DNA of 64,000 nt from Nephromyces sp. MM_2019. Its lineage: Eukaryota > Apicomplexa > Aconoidasida > Nephromycida. How positions within the stretch are numbered: the stretch's first letter is position 1; each line of letters starts with the position of its first letter. A program made the position numbers and the translations under genes. This document shows, one piece after another, positions 37,465 to 50,400 of the stretch. The notes beneath the pieces are model-generated. The model had not been told where the DNA came from. It worked only from the letters and a program-made list of their open reading frames with translations, and did not search any database. Location: positions 1 through 64,000 of the forward strand of contig JADHZB010001687.1 in NCBI GenBank assembly GCA_015657535.1, read 5' to 3'.

Positions 37465-37640
37465 TAGGGTATAAGGACGGTTGAGAGAGGGTGGGGAGGG
37501 TAAAGAGGATGGGGAGGGTAAAGAGGGTGGAGAGGGTGGAGGTAGGCTGGAGAGGGACAAGACGGTGAAGAGAGAGGGGGGTGTGAAGAGCCGGTTCAGA
37601 GACGGTGGAAAGAGGGTTGAGAGATGAATGTGGAGAGAGA
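37465..37640 (+). repeat. Purine-rich G-run minisatellite
   Basis: Imperfect tandem units of about 18-20 bases such as GGGGAGGGTAAAGAGG on the plus strand, nearly pure purine, with many GGG runs. The Ser/Leu/Pro-rich open frame on the other strand is a by-product of the repeat. Confidence 0.75.
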
Positions 37641-39415
37641 CGGCAGATTGAGGATGAATTCATTAAGCTGCTTGCAGGGTGGTGTGGCTTAAACTAGGAA
37701 AATACGCTAGCTCAGCATTTTGTCATCCAAAGAACCTGTCTTTGCACACGAGGCTTGCGATTGTGCTAAAGTGTGTGGTTGAGTAGAGACTCCCAAGAGT
37801 TGCCGCTTGTGTGTGTGTTCAATGCAGGATGATTCGTCAGTCAACAACTAAACCAAACGATTCCACATTCCCTACAGCAGGGATTATCAGTTAATGTGTA
37901 AGCTTTATTATCTCGATTCTAGTTTATTAAAGCTCTCAAATCAGGAGAAAAGATGGAATCTCATCGATTCCTCATACACTCTAGGTATAGTTTATCTGGT
38001 CATAGCAACTGCCAAGGAAAGATTGCTAAAAATTGCATCCGAACTTCAAATTTCAGGCACAAATCCTCTTCAAACTGCATACTTCATAGTACGAACAGAC
38101 GGTTTTTATAATGTCTATAAAGGCCTCCAAACATCAAATTCAACGATAAAGGTGATTTGCTGGCTCCATGACAGTGCTTCTGAGCACACAGCATGAACTT
38201 CTAGCATCTCATGACACTTTTAACGTCTAAATTTGCAAACCTCGTAACTTCCAAAATCATCGCATAAAGCATCCAGTAATGAGCCGTTGTTACAGAATTT
38301 AAGTCTTTTTACTTGCTCCATATAATCGTAGTATAACAGCAGATAGCAGCCTTCTACTCGAGTTATATCAGGAACTATCTGTACTTCTAATTGTATTAAC
38401 TCAGCAACTAGCAGCCTTTTTCTTCTCATATTCACTCAGCAGATAGCAACCCAGTCACATTCACTCAGCGGCTATCCACACTGCTTATACTCTCATGTAC
38501 TCAGCGACTACAAATATTTTCTCTAATAACAATTGCTAAAGCGTCTATTCCCAGTCCTTTTAGCCTCATACTACCGTGAAGTACTACTAGAATACTTCTA
38601 GCCACACTCCTCATCCACTTGATGCAGCTCAACAAGATATACGCACGCTTTGATATTAGACGAGGCCACACCCTTCCGAGTCTAATAGCATCATATCTGT
38701 ATCAAAAAGAAGCTGCTACATGAAACTCCCCCCTCTCTTCTATAGCGTGTGTGTGATGCTTTTAACTCCCTTTCCTTAAGCCTATCAACTACTCAATTCC
38801 TGCAGTGATATAAAAGATTGAAATTGCCTTGACTTGAGTTTCACAAAGGAGAAAACTGCCTTTTATGCGGCTCTACCTCTTCTTCTCCTTTTGAGCTAAT
38901 TTTTTCCGGTGAGTGTGTATTTCTTCACTTTGATTTCTTCTCTTTAGAAATTCTACATACTACATCTTCACATGATGATGATATAGGAAAAATCGATATG
39001 AATGCTTATTTAGCTATGGTTTCCCTTCTCTTGGGGGGTTATGAATGTTCATCGTCTTATGAGTTAATCTGTTGAGGAAGGGGCAAGTGTTCATTATGTT
39101 TTCCTCTCTGCTTTCTTCAGAGTATCTTGTAGCCTTTTTTGTGGATTTCTCTTCTTCAGTTTCAATATGCCATTTTCACTTTTAGGATGATGAAGATAAT
39201 TTCATCATTTCTTAGGGGCATGTGGATATCCATGCGGGCATTCTCGCTGGTGTGTAGCGCTTGCGCACTCTTCTTCTTGGAAGGGTTTTTTTGAGTGTTT
39301 GGAGGTGTGTGGTGGTGTGTGTGTGTGGAGGTGTGTGTGTGTGGAGGTGAGCTTCTTGAGGTGTGTGTGTGTGAAATTGATTTTCTTGAGGTGTGTCTGT
39401 TTGCTCCTTACAGCG
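37641..39415. other. Region upstream of the NIFK-like gene
   Basis: The 5' exon(s) of the unrecognised minus-strand gene may lie around 37240-37800. The plus-strand ATG frame at 37894-38196 (100 residues) is unrecognised and doubtful. At 38395-38510 there are loose repeats of CTCAGCRRCTA. Bases 39299-39405 are strongly TG-rich on the plus strand and end in TTGCTCCTTACAG two bases before the next gene's ATG, as expected for a leader intron. Confidence 0.45.
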
Positions 39416-41910
39416 ATGGCGCTGCATAAAAAGTCGCTTGCCAAGAAGCCAAAGCAAACTATAGCTTCACCCAAGAAGGTGAAGTCGGATAAGTTGTCCA
39501 AGGGGGGCTCCAGTATGAAGCTTTCTTCAAAAGCTCTAACGAATAAAGCCGGCAAAGGGGCAAAGGGAGCGCGTTCAAGGTTGGCGCAAACGAGTACTGC
39601 ATTGAATAAGCTTATACCTGAGTCAAAAACTGCGTTAGGAAGCGTGAAAAAAGCCGATTCAGGGAAAAAAAGGATAAAACACTTGAAAAAGGACAAAAGA
39701 ATAGATGAAAGTGCTGTAGTTTATCTTGGACACATCCCAGACGGTTTTTTCGAGAAAGAACTACAAACTTTCTTTGCACAGTTTGGTAGTCTGAAACGAG
39801 TTTGCCTGAAGAGAAGTCAAAAGGTGAGTGAGGAATGTGTTGAACAGCATCAAATGATACAGTTTCCACATATTCGGTTAATCTTACTCTTCTTTGTGTG
39901 TGAAAAATACCAAAATTTACCGTTACTTTGCTTCTGCGTAATAATCCTTTTAGAATTTTTTAAAGCCTAGGATTTTAGAGATTACACATGTTTGTATACC
40001 GAGAGATTTTTGTGGCTTGCATATAATTTTATCATTTGTCTCCCTCCCTAGTATATATGCCTTTTTCTGAAGCAGTTTTAAATTTACGAGAATCTACAAT
40101 AACTGCAATTTTTATCGTTTTTCCCCCTGTAGAGCTAATTGCGTTGAATTTTTTGAAAAACATTTTTTAGGTTTTTTCAAATTGTGTGTTTCCTCAACAT
40201 CTTTTCTCATGAAATTATATTTGCTTAATTTTGTTTCTTTAATGACTTTTTCTGATTGAAAAACCCTTAAAATTATGTTCTGAAACCTTTAGAATTTGAA
40301 TTTTGATGAAATTCACTCAGAATTTGCCTTCTTTGCATCGTATTGAAGGCCTGATTGTGTGTTTTCTCGATAATTTCTTGCGAGGAAAAATGGTGAATTT
40401 GGAGTTATTCTTCCTCTTTAATCTTCTGGCACTATTGGCCACAGAAATGCATCCCCAGTATTGCTCACCCCCTCTCTTTCTTGTGTGCTCCTGATTTCTT
40501 CTGTTTGAAGTTCCTCTTCGCCGAAATGTACTAGAAGATATAGCATAGCCTCTTCCCTAAAGTATTGAAAATTCCCTTTTTTTGTGTGTGCTGTATACTG
40601 CAGACTGGGAATAGCAAAGGATACGCTTTTTTGCAGTTCGAAAACCCAGAAGTTGCCAGGATCGTGGCAAAAACGATGGATAAATACATGCTCTTTGGGA
40701 AGATCTTAGACTGCAAGCTAGTGCCAAGTTCAGAATACAAAGCTGGAATGCTTTTCGTTAGTTTCTTAGATGCTCTTTAACTATGTGATTTTTTCCAGTT
40801 TTGCATAGCTTTAAGCAGTTTATCTTTAGTGAGGAATATGATTTAGTACCAAAAATAATAAATGTGTGTTGTTGAATAATGTTATCCTCCCTGCGGCCGT
40901 TCTTTGCATTTTTTGAAGACCACGTGTGTTTTTCTGGGTTCTTTAATGTGTGTTTCATGAAACTCTTGGGGTGTGTAATACTGAGCTTAATTTTCATCTT
41001 GAAGGCAAATATTAGTACGGTATTGTCACCATTGCAGTGCATTGGGTGCTTCTAGATGCTTACGTATAGTGCAAATGGCTGTGATGCTTAGGTTCCTGCC
41101 CAGTGTGTATGTTTATGCCTATTTTTTTTATGGGTTTATGCTTCTTACTATGTCATTTAGAGGAGCGTGAAATGCGATAAGTTTTTGGCTTTTCTCGCAG
41201 TTTCTGCTAGCAAATATGCATAAAATCCGCATATGAAATAATCTTTTTACAGACATTCACCATCATTTTTATTTGATATTACGTGGACTCCGACTCCGTC
41301 GTTTTTCGAGTCACCATTGGTTTTTGCGCTTGCCCGTTGCATTATTGTTTTCTGCAAGCCTCATTGGATTTTCATTTAGAGAACTACTAGACTTAGTGTG
41401 TCCCCTGCAGGATATTCTTCCACACAATTTTTGATGTTTTTTTGCCATAAAACTTACGTATATAATGCTACCAAAAAAATCCATCTTTTAAAGCTATACC
41501 TACACTTTTCTTTTTTCTGATTCCTCTGCATTGACCGTCTCTGAACTTTTTCTCCTGACTATGCATATGCCGTGCTTCCCTGTTCTTTTTCATATTCATA
41601 GGGACAATATAACAAAGCAGATACTCCAAAGAGGAGGTTGAAAGTCGCTACTGAGCAACATAATCGTGAGTTATCAGCAGAGATCGCAGCGAAGAGGATA
41701 CTGCGCAGAGCACACAGAAATTCGCGGAAGATCAGGCAGTTGGAGGCGCTTGACATTGACTCTCAGCTCTTAAAGTTTGAAGCTTACAATGTAGAAGATG
41801 TAGAATTAGCGGGTAAAGTCCTTGGCAAAGAGGGAAAAGTGTTGAAAAAGGACAAGGCCACGACACCTGCAGGAAAGAAAAAGATTAAGGAGGCGCTGAT
41901 AAAGCAGTAA
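39416..41910 (+). CDS. RRM nucleolar protein of the NIFK / Nop15 type
   Basis: Three exons, 39416-39823, 40604-40756 and 41602-41910 (TAA stop), each a whole number of codons; 289 residues. The family acts in maturation of the large ribosomal subunit in the nucleolus; human NIFK also binds the Ki-67 FHA domain. Residues 1-100 are Lys/Ser/Ala-rich and basic, like a nucleolar localisation tail. One RRM spans about 99-180: RNP2 is VVYLGHIP (101-108) and RNP1 is KGYAFLQF (141-148); intron 1 cuts the domain between the two. The segment PEVARIVAKTMDKYMLFGKILDCKLVP matches the NIFK/Nop15 subgroup; only part of that motif is needed to place it. The C-terminal exon is basic and helical (KRILRRAHRNSRKIRQLE). 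The ATG is only two bases after a TTACAG acceptor-like site. The exon 2 donor is GTTAGT, weaker than the others. Confidence 0.92.
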
Positions 41911-44900
41911 CCATTTTAGGATAGCAGAGATAGTCTAGTTAAAGAGAAGCAGTAGCGAAAATTCGTTTTTTTTGGTGCTTTAAGTGGAGTTTTCTAAATA
42001 TAGCCCTATTAAGATATCTATGTAGAAAGCGAAGACCTACTTATTCCTGCTGATTTTACTAAAGCAAGAAAATAAATAGTGATCTTGCGCATTTTGTCTC
42101 AATGTAGAAACTATGAGCAAAAACGCTGGAAAATCTTCGTGAGAGGCGGGTCATATTTGTGTGCTAGCTGCTAGTCAGGAAGAAGAGCAGAAAATTTTCA
42201 AAAGGGAGATTATGCGTACCATTTTTCCTAGAGATTTTCTTGAGAAATTATTATATATAGATGCTCAGCAGACTGGCTTCACTGTGGAAAGAACATTTGG
42301 AGCTATCCTAATCTAGTGTTGCTCCATGGGATAATATATAAAATTACACAGGATTGCGAGATTCAAAGAGTAAAAAAAAATAGCATAATGATGCTTATTA
42401 GCAATAAAGGCTGAAATTTTGCAGACTAAGCCGGCAAATGATTTATTCATTGTGTATCCTATTGCTATTATGGTGGAAACAGCGCGCAAAATCATATCCA
42501 CTACTTATACTTGTCTGCTTGGTCTGAAACTTCACCGAGAAATGCATTTTTCTAGGCACTTGCCTGCATGACATTCACAACGAACTGCTGCATGTTTATG
42601 CATCATCTTTTAAATGAGTTTTACTTCAATTTTGTGAACTACAGTTTCGATGTGAATTTGTGTGAAACTCTACAGCAAAGGTCATTCAAGCTAATTTTGT
42701 ATGCTTTTTTGGTTCTGAAAATAGAAACTGTGTTTTTGCAAATGGCTTGAAATTAATAGTAGGACTAAGTTTGAGGAGTTTTTATTTGATAATAAACGAA
42801 TTGCTGATGTCTCGAGTGACCTTGGAACCTTGTTCCGACGTCAGGTTATTACCTGATAATCGTGTCTTTTGTTTTTTTTTGGTATCGTATAATCAATGTA
42901 TGCCTCCTTGAGTTTACTAGTTTTATCCACTATTTGTTGCTCAAATCGCTACGATCCTTTTTCTAGGGAGCTTTAAGTCCCTGACTTACTTGTTCTCCTC
43001 CCAAAAAAGCACCATCCACCACATGCACAGTATGTCTCACGTTAGTATATATCGCCTTCAGTTACTAATACGCGCTGTGTATGTGTGTAATAACCTACTA
43101 TGAGGGCTCTGCTTCTTCGAACGGACCCTTTAGCGTTCCTGTGGGCGGCCAAATTCTTCCCTCTAATTTATGTTGTTTAACGGATTTGCCACTTTCTAAA
43201 TTGCTCCGCGAACTTTGCTATCCTTAAACCAGAGGGAAGTGATTGATAAAAGCAGTCACAACATCCAGATTGGAGATACTAATGCTCTTTGTGACATGCT
43301 TATATGGTGATTTTGGAGCCAGTACTTAGTTCTGTCTGCAAATCATAGAATGCAATAAATCACATACTTGGAGTCTGAGCATAAGACTGCTTATTAAATG
43401 ATTCTCGGCGATAGCGCTGGTGTGATACATAATGGTATTTGCATACTTTTGTGATAGTAATTTACAGTTTGACGTATACATAAAAGTGTGTATGCCCATT
43501 GCCGGGAAACTCTGCATATTTTCTGGGCGAGCGTGCATCATCACAGCTTGGCTGGTGAGTTTTTACCGCGCTTATTCTACTGGATCCATTTAGTTTTCTC
43601 CAGTAAATGCTCTTTAACAGTGGTTCTCGCAAGTTTTGTGATTTATTGCTAACAGTGTGCTTCCTCTCTGTGTGCTGTTTCAGACTTTTATTCGTGCTAT
43701 TTCAGTCTTTATCTATGGTATACCTACGTGATTTCTATGCGCAGTGCAATGTGTGTCATCCACAATAGTTTCTGTTTGCGCATAAAATTTAAATGTATGG
43801 TACCCCTGTTTTTGGTGCGATGAGTGGAGGTGAGTTGATAAAAATTCGGTACATAGCACGCGCCGCCTGCATCTGTGCTAATAGGCATTTTCCCAGCGAG
43901 AAAAAATGCTATGCTTTTCCAAAGAATGCATCAACCTTTTATGGCTCATAAAGGACTATTATATTATCCAGTTGTCAGGCAAGAGCCGCCAATTTATGTT
44001 GTTAATAATTTCTCCGCGGTGCATGTTGCTATATTCCCATATGAACTGAAATACTTTTCTAATCGAAGAATTGTTCATTTCTGGATGAGAGACGAACACT
44101 TAAGCCCGGAGATCATCGCTGCTTAGCCAAGGACTTGGGTCAAGTAATCTGAAGAGCCTACCGATTAAATACATTAAGAAGTCATAATAGGCAATTTATC
44201 AGTACCTGTGTTACTATAGATGACGGGTAGCCGTGTTTTAAAAAATGGAACTGGCAAATATATATCATAAATGAGAAAAGACAAAGTAGATTAAGGGAGA
44301 AACGAAGATTATGAAGAGAAAATTGGAAAAATGAAGCAGTCCTTGTAATGATATGCCAAATTTGGCAGTAGAAAATGGTGTAACACGGCAAACATTGCTC
44401 CAAAGAGGGTTGTCTAAAGTGAGAATGGCAAAAAAGGCGCTATCCTGCCATCCTCCTTCCCATTGACCCCCAAAATATAAATGATATTGAAGAGTCTTGC
44501 TTCTTTGAAAGAGAAGTGTTACAAAAGCGTCTTTTTTGTTGCATGTCCTGCACAGTATCCCTGCAATCTGCCTCTTTCCCACGTTCCGGACGAATCTGTC
44601 CCTTTCTATAATACGTCCTGCAAGTTGCAGAAAATCTCTTGCCGGAAAACTTCCAAGACCGAATTTGTGCCGTCGAAGTAAGCTTTTCCGCGTGACAACA
44701 AGGCTCTACAAGACGAGTCGATAACCCGAGTTCCCCAATCGTGAAAATATACATTCAGTATATACTACCCTTTACCCTCCGTGTGGAAGTGCAGGGTTCA
44801 GCATACGCTAGTCAAAAGTCATGGTTTTTTTTCTTATACTTGAGGTAGCTTTTAATGAATTACCAATAACTGAATAATAATAATATCCCGCTCTTTTTAT

Positions 44901-47471
44901 TTTTAATGTCAGCAGGACCTGCCCTGCTGTCACTAATATTTGCTGCCTGTATGCGTGCCATTACGCACTTTGCACAGCACAGTTTCCATTCATATTACCT
45001 GCTGGGTGACTTTCTTGGAATGCCTTTGCTTTTGGCCCCACGAATCAACAGCTGCATTTTCTAAGCTGCATTTACATCATTTGATCCTTCCCCCCCATCA
45101 TCTTCGTGGCAGTTGCCTTCCCGGTAATTAGCTGTTGAGTTTTCTGACTTTAAATTTTTGGCGCGCTTTGACATTTAATTTGACACTATTCACTAATATG
45201 TATGAATCTTTGGAATTCCTTTGATTATTAAAAATAAATGGGGTATCGTTGGTGAGACTTAGGTTTACCTCAATTGAGATTAGCTGGTAGGTATATCTGG
45301 AAATTGGCTTCCTTGTGAGCGGCATTGCATCCATCCAAGGTTAAATGTGCTTCCCATCAAATAACCAATCGATTATGGCATTAGATGAACAAGTCAAGCT
45401 CGCGAGGAAGTTATTTATCCTTAGTGCTTCAAATATCCCCAGTTGATTGACGCATGTGACCCTAAAATGTAAAGAATAGGCATAAATTCAGCTGCCATAT
45501 ATCATGCGAACATACGAGGGAAAACGTTCAATGTCCTTCTTGGGTATGTTCGTTTTGGCAGCAATTTCAACTTCTAGCCATGTTTTATTTTCACACAAAA
45601 GCATCGCATGTCAGCAGATTATCTTTTATATATGCCCTTTGTAATAAAAGTTATGAAAATTTACCTTTTTTCGCCCAAGGTTATACAGAGTACTATAGCA
45701 GTAATGCTTGATGAAAAGCACGAAGCTATTATCGCGAATAAATATGCTAAATGAATGCTTCATTAGCCTTGTAAGGATTGCCGAGCAATATTCCTGTTTC
45801 AGCTGCTTTGGAAGTAATGTTGCTTCGGATGCTGCAGCATACCCTTATGAAAGAACGCGAAAATTTTTTCATTGCAGGTGGTTTGGCTATTAAGAGAGCC
45901 TCATGAAAACATCGACATACTTCATTGATAAATAAGCTCGAGGATGTATTGAATTTCTTCCGTTCGGCTCAGTTTTTAAGAGGTTTATACTGCTTTTAGC
46001 GTTTTTCTTGTATTCTATTTCGTCTGTTTGGCTCTGTTTTTTGGAAGGAGTATACTTCCTTAGCATTAAGCCGTCAGTTATTTTTCTCCGTATTTTTGTT
46101 TCTGTTGTTATTTCACATTTCCCATTTTGGGATCATTCCTATAAAAGTTCAAACTAAAAATACTTCTTGGAACTTGCTATAGCTTTCCCGGTTTTTTTTA
46201 TTATCGCATACAGTAGCCGCTTCTACACGATATGGGGAATGCAATCTTCCCGCAGATTTTATGGCACTCCCGTAATTTAAGCAAAGTCCGCGTTCTAGCT
46301 ACCTATAGACTGACCTTCGCCCTCCAAAATCGTTTATGGGAGACTTAGTGCTGTCTTTCATGCCTTTGTTAGTCCTGAAAGTTCTGTGCAGCTGGTGTGT
46401 TTAGAGCTCTTCATAAATGGATTAGACACTTTTGCGGCGGAGAATTTCTGTCCTGGAAATTATCATGTAGGATTGAATTCCATTGACTCAATCCTTGCAA
46501 AGTTCGAGTCAGGATTGCATTTTCTGTGTGTCAATGGCTAAGCATCGTGCATTCAAGCTTTTATCATCTAACTTCTAGAAAAATTGTTTGTATATATACT
46601 TCAAGCTACTGAGGACTTTGCATTGAAGATATGGGATCGAGCTAGATTCTTTTGCTGCTGCGTCAATTGACAGCTTCAGATTGTATGGACTTTCAAATGA
46701 CTCCAATTTCTTATTTATAGGCTAGTCAAGAAGGAACTATGACGAAATTTCCTTCGGATCAGACTATGCGGATTTGTTTGCTAATCTGATTTTTCAAGGG
46801 TCAATACCCTTGAATTTTACTAAGGAGTATGGTTAGGATAAGTACCAGAATTTTACTTTAATGCCTATTTGAAGGCATATCGCTTTACTTGCCTTTTGTA
46901 AGCTTATTTCTTTTTTATATATTTCCCCTCTTTGAGTTCTCTCTGTATCCCAGAGGTAGTTTTGCTTTTTTCATATTTATAAAGCTCTGTACTACTAAAA
47001 TAGATAGCCTGGTGTACATTGAAGTCATGACTATTGTAAACCGTCACTTTAGCCTTCCAAGTTCTATTGGAAAGAGAAATCTAGTTTGGTACTTTAACTG
47101 AGAAATAGATTTATTTCTTCCTCACCCTCACCAATTCACTGGCGTCCTAGGCATCACCTTATATTCATTGTGGGCTCTCAGCCTCTGTTCATGTATGTGT
47201 CAGCTCTTTCTTTAGAGTTTTTTGAGCTTTTCGTCTTCATCTGTCGTTTTTGCTTTACCTTCCTTCCCCCTCTTCAAGTACTTCTTCACTCTATTCTTCT
47301 AAAGCTGTTGGTGTTTGGTGGTGTTGTTATGATACCCAGTTATCAATATCTTCGAATACCTTGCAGGATGCTTACAAAGGAATATTCAGCTTATTTCTCG
47401 GATCCCAGTTTTTTATATTATGATTTCTTTTTTTTCTGGTGAAAGCTGCCTCCTTCACACACCCAGCGGAC
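41911..47471. other. Gene-poor stretch
   Basis: No gene recognised. Short frames at 43914-44126 plus (72 residues from an ATG, aromatic-rich), 44440-44754 minus and 45128-45334 minus lack motifs and splice support. The region just before 47472 is open on the plus strand (47170-47442) but ends in a stop and looks non-coding. Confidence 0.4.
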
Positions 47472-50400
47472 ATGTGGATAAAAAACATCACCAGGTCTAT
47501 AATCTCCCTGCTTATATATAAGGAAGGATGCACATATTCCGTAATTTCACTAGCTCAATCGTGTTCTTTGGCTATGAGAATTGCCGGTTCCTACTCTTTT
47601 CTCCCTTCCTTCATCCCTAAATTAGCCGTTTTTAGGCAGATTAAACCGCAAAGCGAAGTTTTTGCTCCATTCAGCCGAATATGGACTTATCGCAGAATAG
47701 TTTTCTTAGCATTTTTCACACTCCTGATAATCACTTCCATTTTCCCCTCAAAATCTTCTGTTTGGAGAACTTCTTTTATCCCTTTCCCTTCTCAAGAAAT
47801 TTATAGTTCCGGTGAGAAATTCACCCACCGGTTATGGTTTTCTTCATTTGCTAGTGCCCTGAAAGCACCTCCTACTAACTTAAGGAACTTCTCTTCAGCA
47901 CGTAGTTTCGTTTCCTTGCAAAGATGCACACACGCTGAAAGTTATGAAATTGCTGCATTCATGGTGAGAAAACCAACCTTCCAAAAGATCAACGCATTTC
48001 TTAGGAGGAGCAGCGAATTTTGTAGCCTGAAAGGCATGAAAATTCTTCCACCCTCCCTCACACCAGCGTCTTCGCTTCGGGTCGACGATGCTTTTAGAGC
48101 TGATCAAAAAAGTATATTGTTTTTCTCATCATATTCTCTCTTTGCGCCATTTCTTCGCAAAAATCCTATAACTCCACATAAGATTGGTAGCTATGCTCTA
48201 CCACATTCTGACGGAATACCAGAGGACGCGAATGAACAGAGCTCCTTGATTCCGTTTAATGATGAAGAAAATGATGCCGACGAAGATGTTGTGGATGTTT
48301 CCACGCAAAGCACTTTACCAGACGAAGGCTGGAAAGTACTTTATGAGAAAAACGTGTATAAAAAACTCATAAAGGCTGGTGAAGGGGGAGGAAAACCCTC
48401 TTATAACTCCAACGTAACGATAGAGTTCAAGATATCGAAGGTTGATGGAACTATGCTAATGGATAACAAGCTACTTAATGTGTCCATGCTAAATTTTCCT
48501 ATGGTAAATTTAATTTTTTTACTTAGTATTCAGCGCCGTGAAATCCTGAGATTTTTTGATAGCATTAGAGAGGTTAGCTTGCTTTACGGCAGAAGCTTAT
48601 TCAAATGCTTTCACTTGTTCTTACTGTGTTGAATGATGCCATTGAGGAGATGAGCTGAATTTTTTATATATGTTGGTTGTCTTTATGTGTTTGCTTCTTC
48701 ATCTTAGCGGCCCTTGTGGTTGGCGTAGTTCACGCATATTCCGGTTTAGCCTGTTGAGTTGATTTCATCCAGTATTTGATTTAGCCTTAAAAGGCTGGAG
48801 TTTTGGATGCTTGTTTTTTTTATCTTAGAAGATGATTATATTTGATAGGCAAGAGCCTAACTACATAGATGAGAAAGGTGTTTTATGGGGAGGGTTTAGT
48901 GAGAAAATCTGCCTTTTGCAGCTTTCTTTAATGTATTTACACTGAATTTCCTGAAAGTATGAATTGGTTGTATTGCATGGAAATTCTGAAATGAAATCTC
49001 TCATTGTGTGTTGGATTTTTTACTGGCTAGATATAGGTACGATCATGCCATTTTTTTTAGAGTAATTTAGGGTCTTCTTCAGGTAGCTCCCCACTATTAT
49101 ACCTCTTTGAAGTTTTGGCCCTTTTATGTCACACACTATTGTAAAAGCGTTGGGTAGCCGGATTTTTTGTGTTTTTTTAGCGAGTTTTTTGTCAATGCGG
49201 GTTTGTATTTACCAACTGTGTTTAAGGTTGGTTTATATAGCTAAATACTCACAAAAATAGCACTCACCATGACAAAGCTTAGCTTATACTGTAAAATTCC
49301 TTTCAGACTTTGTTTCTTTTTGATACATGACTTTGCTGATGAACTGAAGAAAGCTAGAGAAATATGCTATAAACTATGTATCATCAAGCTTTTAAAGTTA
49401 AATAGTCCCTTCCAAACAATAGATGCTTGTGCCATATACCGTAGGCCGAGGCATCCGAAGGCATGAAGTTTGCAATCTCAACGATGGAGAGCTCAGAAGA
49501 AGCAGTTTTTATTATCCATCCAGCGTTGCACAAGCTTGGGGGGAAATCTTTCGATGATTTCAGCATTGATACGGCTGAATGGCTACGGTGTGTGAGTTTC
49601 TTACATTATCATACGATTTTTTTTATATAGAAGAAGAGAATTTCTCTTCTTATTGCAGCTAAGCCACTGTGTGTTGATGCTGCTACATAGAGAATGCTAT
49701 AATTCTGAAAAGGACGTGGTAAAAAATGTAGTTTTAGAAGTGGAAAGGTTTGAATAATTTCAGGAAGGAATGTGAGATTTGAAGAATCTGAAAATCCGCA
49801 GAGCCAACTCAATTTCAAAGGCTTAAGAGTTGTTACTGAAGATGTGTGTTGCTCACTTTGTAGTAGATGAAGCTGCTGGTACTTGATAAAATGCTTTGTG
49901 CAATCTTATTCTTACTGGCATACACTTGATAGTTTCTATCTTTTTTGTGTGTGCATCGATTCTAATAAGATTTTCGCAATCTCGCAAAGTCTTGGTTTCA
50001 CTGGCGTACAGTTTGTGGTCAGCGTCACAAAGCCATTATGGGGCTTGAACTGATCAGATTTTATGTTGAGAATTTTTTGAAGATTTTTCTACAGAAGGCA
50101 GCATGAAACTGCTGAATTTATACTTTGCTACTCCCCTTAGTCTCCTATTTATGACCCTTAAAGTAGCAATTTTATTGCAGGATAAGATAGGATTCTTTCA
50201 ATTTCTTTATAATTTGTGGCAGTTGCAAGCTAATGAGAATGAAAAATAGCTGATTAAAGCTGCCGAAATAGATACACTATAATTACAAGATATATCTTCA
50301 AAGATAAATCAAGTTTTTAATTGTTTAAGTATCATAAGGATAGTTTTTTTTTAGAATTTTATACAAATCCTATGAAGCTGCGGAGATTGGCAAATGTATC

